7,273 nt of DNA, from contig JAJZKX010000088.1 of NCBI GenBank assembly GCA_021850745.1, positions 1-7,273 on the forward strand, in the 5' to 3' direction. Positions 6,012 to 7,273 of the stretch are shown here, piece after piece; the first letter of the stretch is position 1, and each line of letters begins with the position of its first letter. Position numbers and translations under genes: made by a program. Origin of the DNA: Thermoplasmata archaeon (GTDB lineage Archaea > Thermoplasmatota > Thermoplasmata > Thermoplasmatales > Thermoplasmataceae). Under the pieces are notes generated by a model. The model ran no database searches and had not been told where the DNA came from. It saw only the letters and a program-made list of their open reading frames with translations.

Positions 6012-6158
6012 TATTCAGGGCTCCCATGTATTTTATTCTCAGGGGTGATTCTGTCCACAAAGATTGACTCTATTCGTTTCGTGAAAGAGCTGGGCGTTAT
6101 TCACAAATAAATGAACATGAAATCGTCACATTATTATCAATGGTTTGAATGAACTCAC
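6012..6158. promoter_or_regulatory. divergent control region between esterase and XRE regulator
   Basis: The 147-bp spacer must hold both promoters. ATGAAC occurs at 6111, 6149 and 6159; the last two are ten bases apart and the third is the regulator's own start, while ATGAACAT is repeated at 6111-6118 and 6159-6166. A weak TATA-like TTATTATC is at 6131-6138, about 24 bp before the ATG at 6159. The repeats could be operator half-sites for the XRE protein, but they are short. Confidence 0.35.
6029..6037 (-). promoter_or_regulatory. candidate TATA box of the esterase gene
   Basis: On the minus strand this reads AATAAAATA, with the T of TAAAATA 24 bp before the ATG at 6011. A competing TTTTATA-like stretch at 5921-5928 would suit a leaderless start at 5900. 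I cannot choose between them from sequence alone. Confidence 0.35.
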
Positions 6159-6833
6159 ATGAACATAGAGGAGAAGATTGCCGGTGAGATTGCGATTTCA
6201 GAAAATCCCGGAGAGACAATGAGAAAATGGAGGGAAGAATTTCAGGTTACAAAGGCTGATCTCTCGCGTGCCATGGAAATTTCTCCTTCGATGATTAGTG
6301 ACTATGAATCTGGAAGAAGAAAATCACCGGGAATATCAACAATAAAAAGATTCGTCCTGGCTCTTATTGGAACAGACCAGTCAAGAGGAGGGACTATATT
6401 GAGAAGATATAACAGTGGCGTGCCATATGAGGCTTTAATCGATATTAGCGATTATGATCATGATGTCCACCTGTCAAGAATGATTAAGGCCATAGACGGA
6501 GTGGTACAGTCAAAGAAGGGGCTTGACAGATATGTTCATGGGTATACCGTCGTTGATGGAATCAAAGCTATCCTTTCCTTCTCATATTCGGAATACAGCC
6601 TTTTATATGGGTGGTCCAGCCAGAGGGCAATATTCTTCACTGATGTGAAACTGGGAAGAAGTCCCATGATTGCCATTAGAGTTCATCCCCTGAAGCCGGC
6701 TGCAGTGGTTTATATTCAGGCGGACAGAGTTGATGAATTGGCCATAAAACTGGCAGAAATAGAGAATATACCGTTAATAACAACAGAGATGCCAGTCAAG
6801 CAGGTTTGCAGGGCAATTTCAAGCCTAAGATGA
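6159..6833 (+). CDS. XRE-type HTH regulator with archaeal C-terminal domain
   Basis: The 224-residue protein has an N-terminal Cro/C1-type helix-turn-helix (about residues 17-72). The recognition region is TKADLSRAMEISPSMISDYESGRRKSPG, preceded by MRKWREEFQ and followed by the closing helix TIKRFVLALIG. The rest (about 85-224) is a conserved-looking alpha/beta domain with the stretches DGIKAILSFSYSEYSLLYGWSSQ, SPMIAIRVHPLKPAAVVYIQ and LAEIENIPLITTEMP. The overall layout resembles the uncharacterised archaeal regulator family COG1709, though I cannot confirm membership. The C-terminal part might sense a ligand or mediate dimerisation; neither is shown. It is divergent from the esterase gene, a common position for a local or autogenous regulator. 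No Shine-Dalgarno is seen, so a leaderless ATG is likely. Its 3' end overlaps ftsY by nine bases, tail to tail. Confidence 0.85.
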   Translation: MNIEEKIAGEIAISENPGETMRKWREEFQVTKADLSRAMEISPSMISDYESGRRKSPGISTIKRFVLALIGTDQSRGGTILRRYNSGVPYEALIDISDYDHDVHLSRMIKAIDGVVQSKKGLDRYVHGYTVVDGIKAILSFSYSEYSLLYGWSSQRAIFFTDVKLGRSPMIAIRVHPLKPAAVVYIQADRVDELAIKLAEIENIPLITTEMPVKQVCRAISSLR

Positions 6834-7273
6834 AAATTGAAGATCCTCAGGGAGTATCTTCTTAATCATCCATTCTGGCGAGAACTCTATTAAGTCTTCA
6901 GGGTTCTGGCCAGTCCCAACAAACATTATGGGTTTCTTCAATTCGGATGCAATCGTGAGTATTGAACCCCCTCTTGCATCGGTATCGAGTTTTGTCACTA
7001 TTATACCGTCAAACCCAATCTCCTTCGAAAAGGTCTTTGATTGTTCCATGACATCGTTTGCTGCCATGGAATCTATTACCAGTATGGTAAGATTTGGGCT
7101 GGTAACCCTCTTGATCTTCTTCATTTCCTCCCTTAAGTTTATGTTGTTCTGCATTCTCCCGGCGGTATCTATCAGAACGTAATCTATGCCCCTTGATTTT
7201 GCGTGTTCTATTGCATCATATGCAACGGCCGATGGATCGCTTCCCGGTTGATGTTTTATCACCTTTACGCCTA
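6825..7273 (-). CDS. ftsY: signal recognition particle receptor FtsY (C-terminal part, runs off the window)
   Basis: The visible 148 or so residues are the C-terminal half of an SRP-type GTPase NG domain. They start inside GVKVIKHQPGSDPSAVAYDAI, followed by the G3 motif DTAGR, a NINLREEMKKIKRV stretch, G4 TKLD with DARGG, and GTGQNPEDLIEFSPEWMIKKIL. The protein stops right after this block, with no methionine-rich M domain, which separates FtsY from its paralogue SRP54. FtsY docks ribosome-SRP complexes at the membrane and is essential. The frame is open to the window edge with no start expected here; the GTG at 7260-7262 is an internal valine. The P-loop and N domain lie beyond the edge. The gene converges on the regulator gene, with the two stops nested in a 9-bp overlap. 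Confidence 0.93.
   Translation of the reverse strand, partial: GVKVIKHQPGSDPSAVAYDAIEHAKSRGIDYVLIDTAGRMQNNINLREEMKKIKRVTSPNLTILVIDSMAANDVMEQSKTFSKEIGFDGIIVTKLDTDARGGSILTIASELKKPIMFVGTGQNPEDLIEFSPEWMIKKILPEDLQFSS

Noticed and set aside
6928..7182. 84-codon plus-strand ORF opposite ftsY
   Set aside because: It is antisense to the clearly conserved FtsY coding region and has no independent support.
7260..7262. GTG as the start codon of a small GTPase-like gene
   Set aside because: The frame stays open to the window edge, and the residues GVK before it match FtsY, so this is an internal valine of a longer gene.

Overview
The window looks like chromosomal DNA from a Thermoplasmatales-type archaeon. 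The grounds are an archaeal FtsY (SRP receptor) fragment, a tRNA-Thr with a U discriminator and no encoded CCA, A/T-rich TATA boxes about 24 bp upstream of ATG codons (leaderless transcripts), and a small heterotroph's gene set of esterase, MFS transporter and PIN/RHH toxin-antitoxin pair. The order-level assignment is inferred from general character, not from a database match.

Left part (1-1368): the 3' end of an unidentified gene runs 7 bp ahead of a DUF1015-family gene, which starts at TTG behind a Shine-Dalgarno. The DUF1015 gene runs straight into tRNA-Thr(CGU), and its UAG stop is formed by tRNA bases 8-10. Next comes an accessory-looking segment (1369-2601). It holds about 410 bp with no intact gene but a possible decayed minus-strand ORF, then a vapB/vapC-like RHH-PIN module with a perfect 22-bp palindrome between its TATA box and the antitoxin ATG. 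The segment ends in a degenerate copy of the 3' half of the same tRNA-Thr. This tRNA, cargo, partial-tRNA arrangement is what an old tRNA-targeted integration would leave, although no integrase is visible.

Right part (2602-7273): a glycerophosphodiester phosphodiesterase gene (+) converges on a sugar-porter-like MFS gene (-). Upstream of the MFS gene on the same strand is an HSL-family esterase/lipase gene. A 147-bp divergent spacer separates the esterase from an archaeal XRE-type regulator (+), whose end overlaps by 9 bp the convergent 3' end of ftsY, which leaves the window at its right edge. The phosphodiesterase, esterase and transporter would suit scavenging of lipid or ester-derived carbon, but only their proximity supports linking them.

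No wholly new multi-gene system is visible. The most interesting structures are the probable integration scar carrying a toxin-antitoxin pair, the mRNA stop codon embedded in the tRNA, and the palindrome that covers the start of a leaderless antitoxin.
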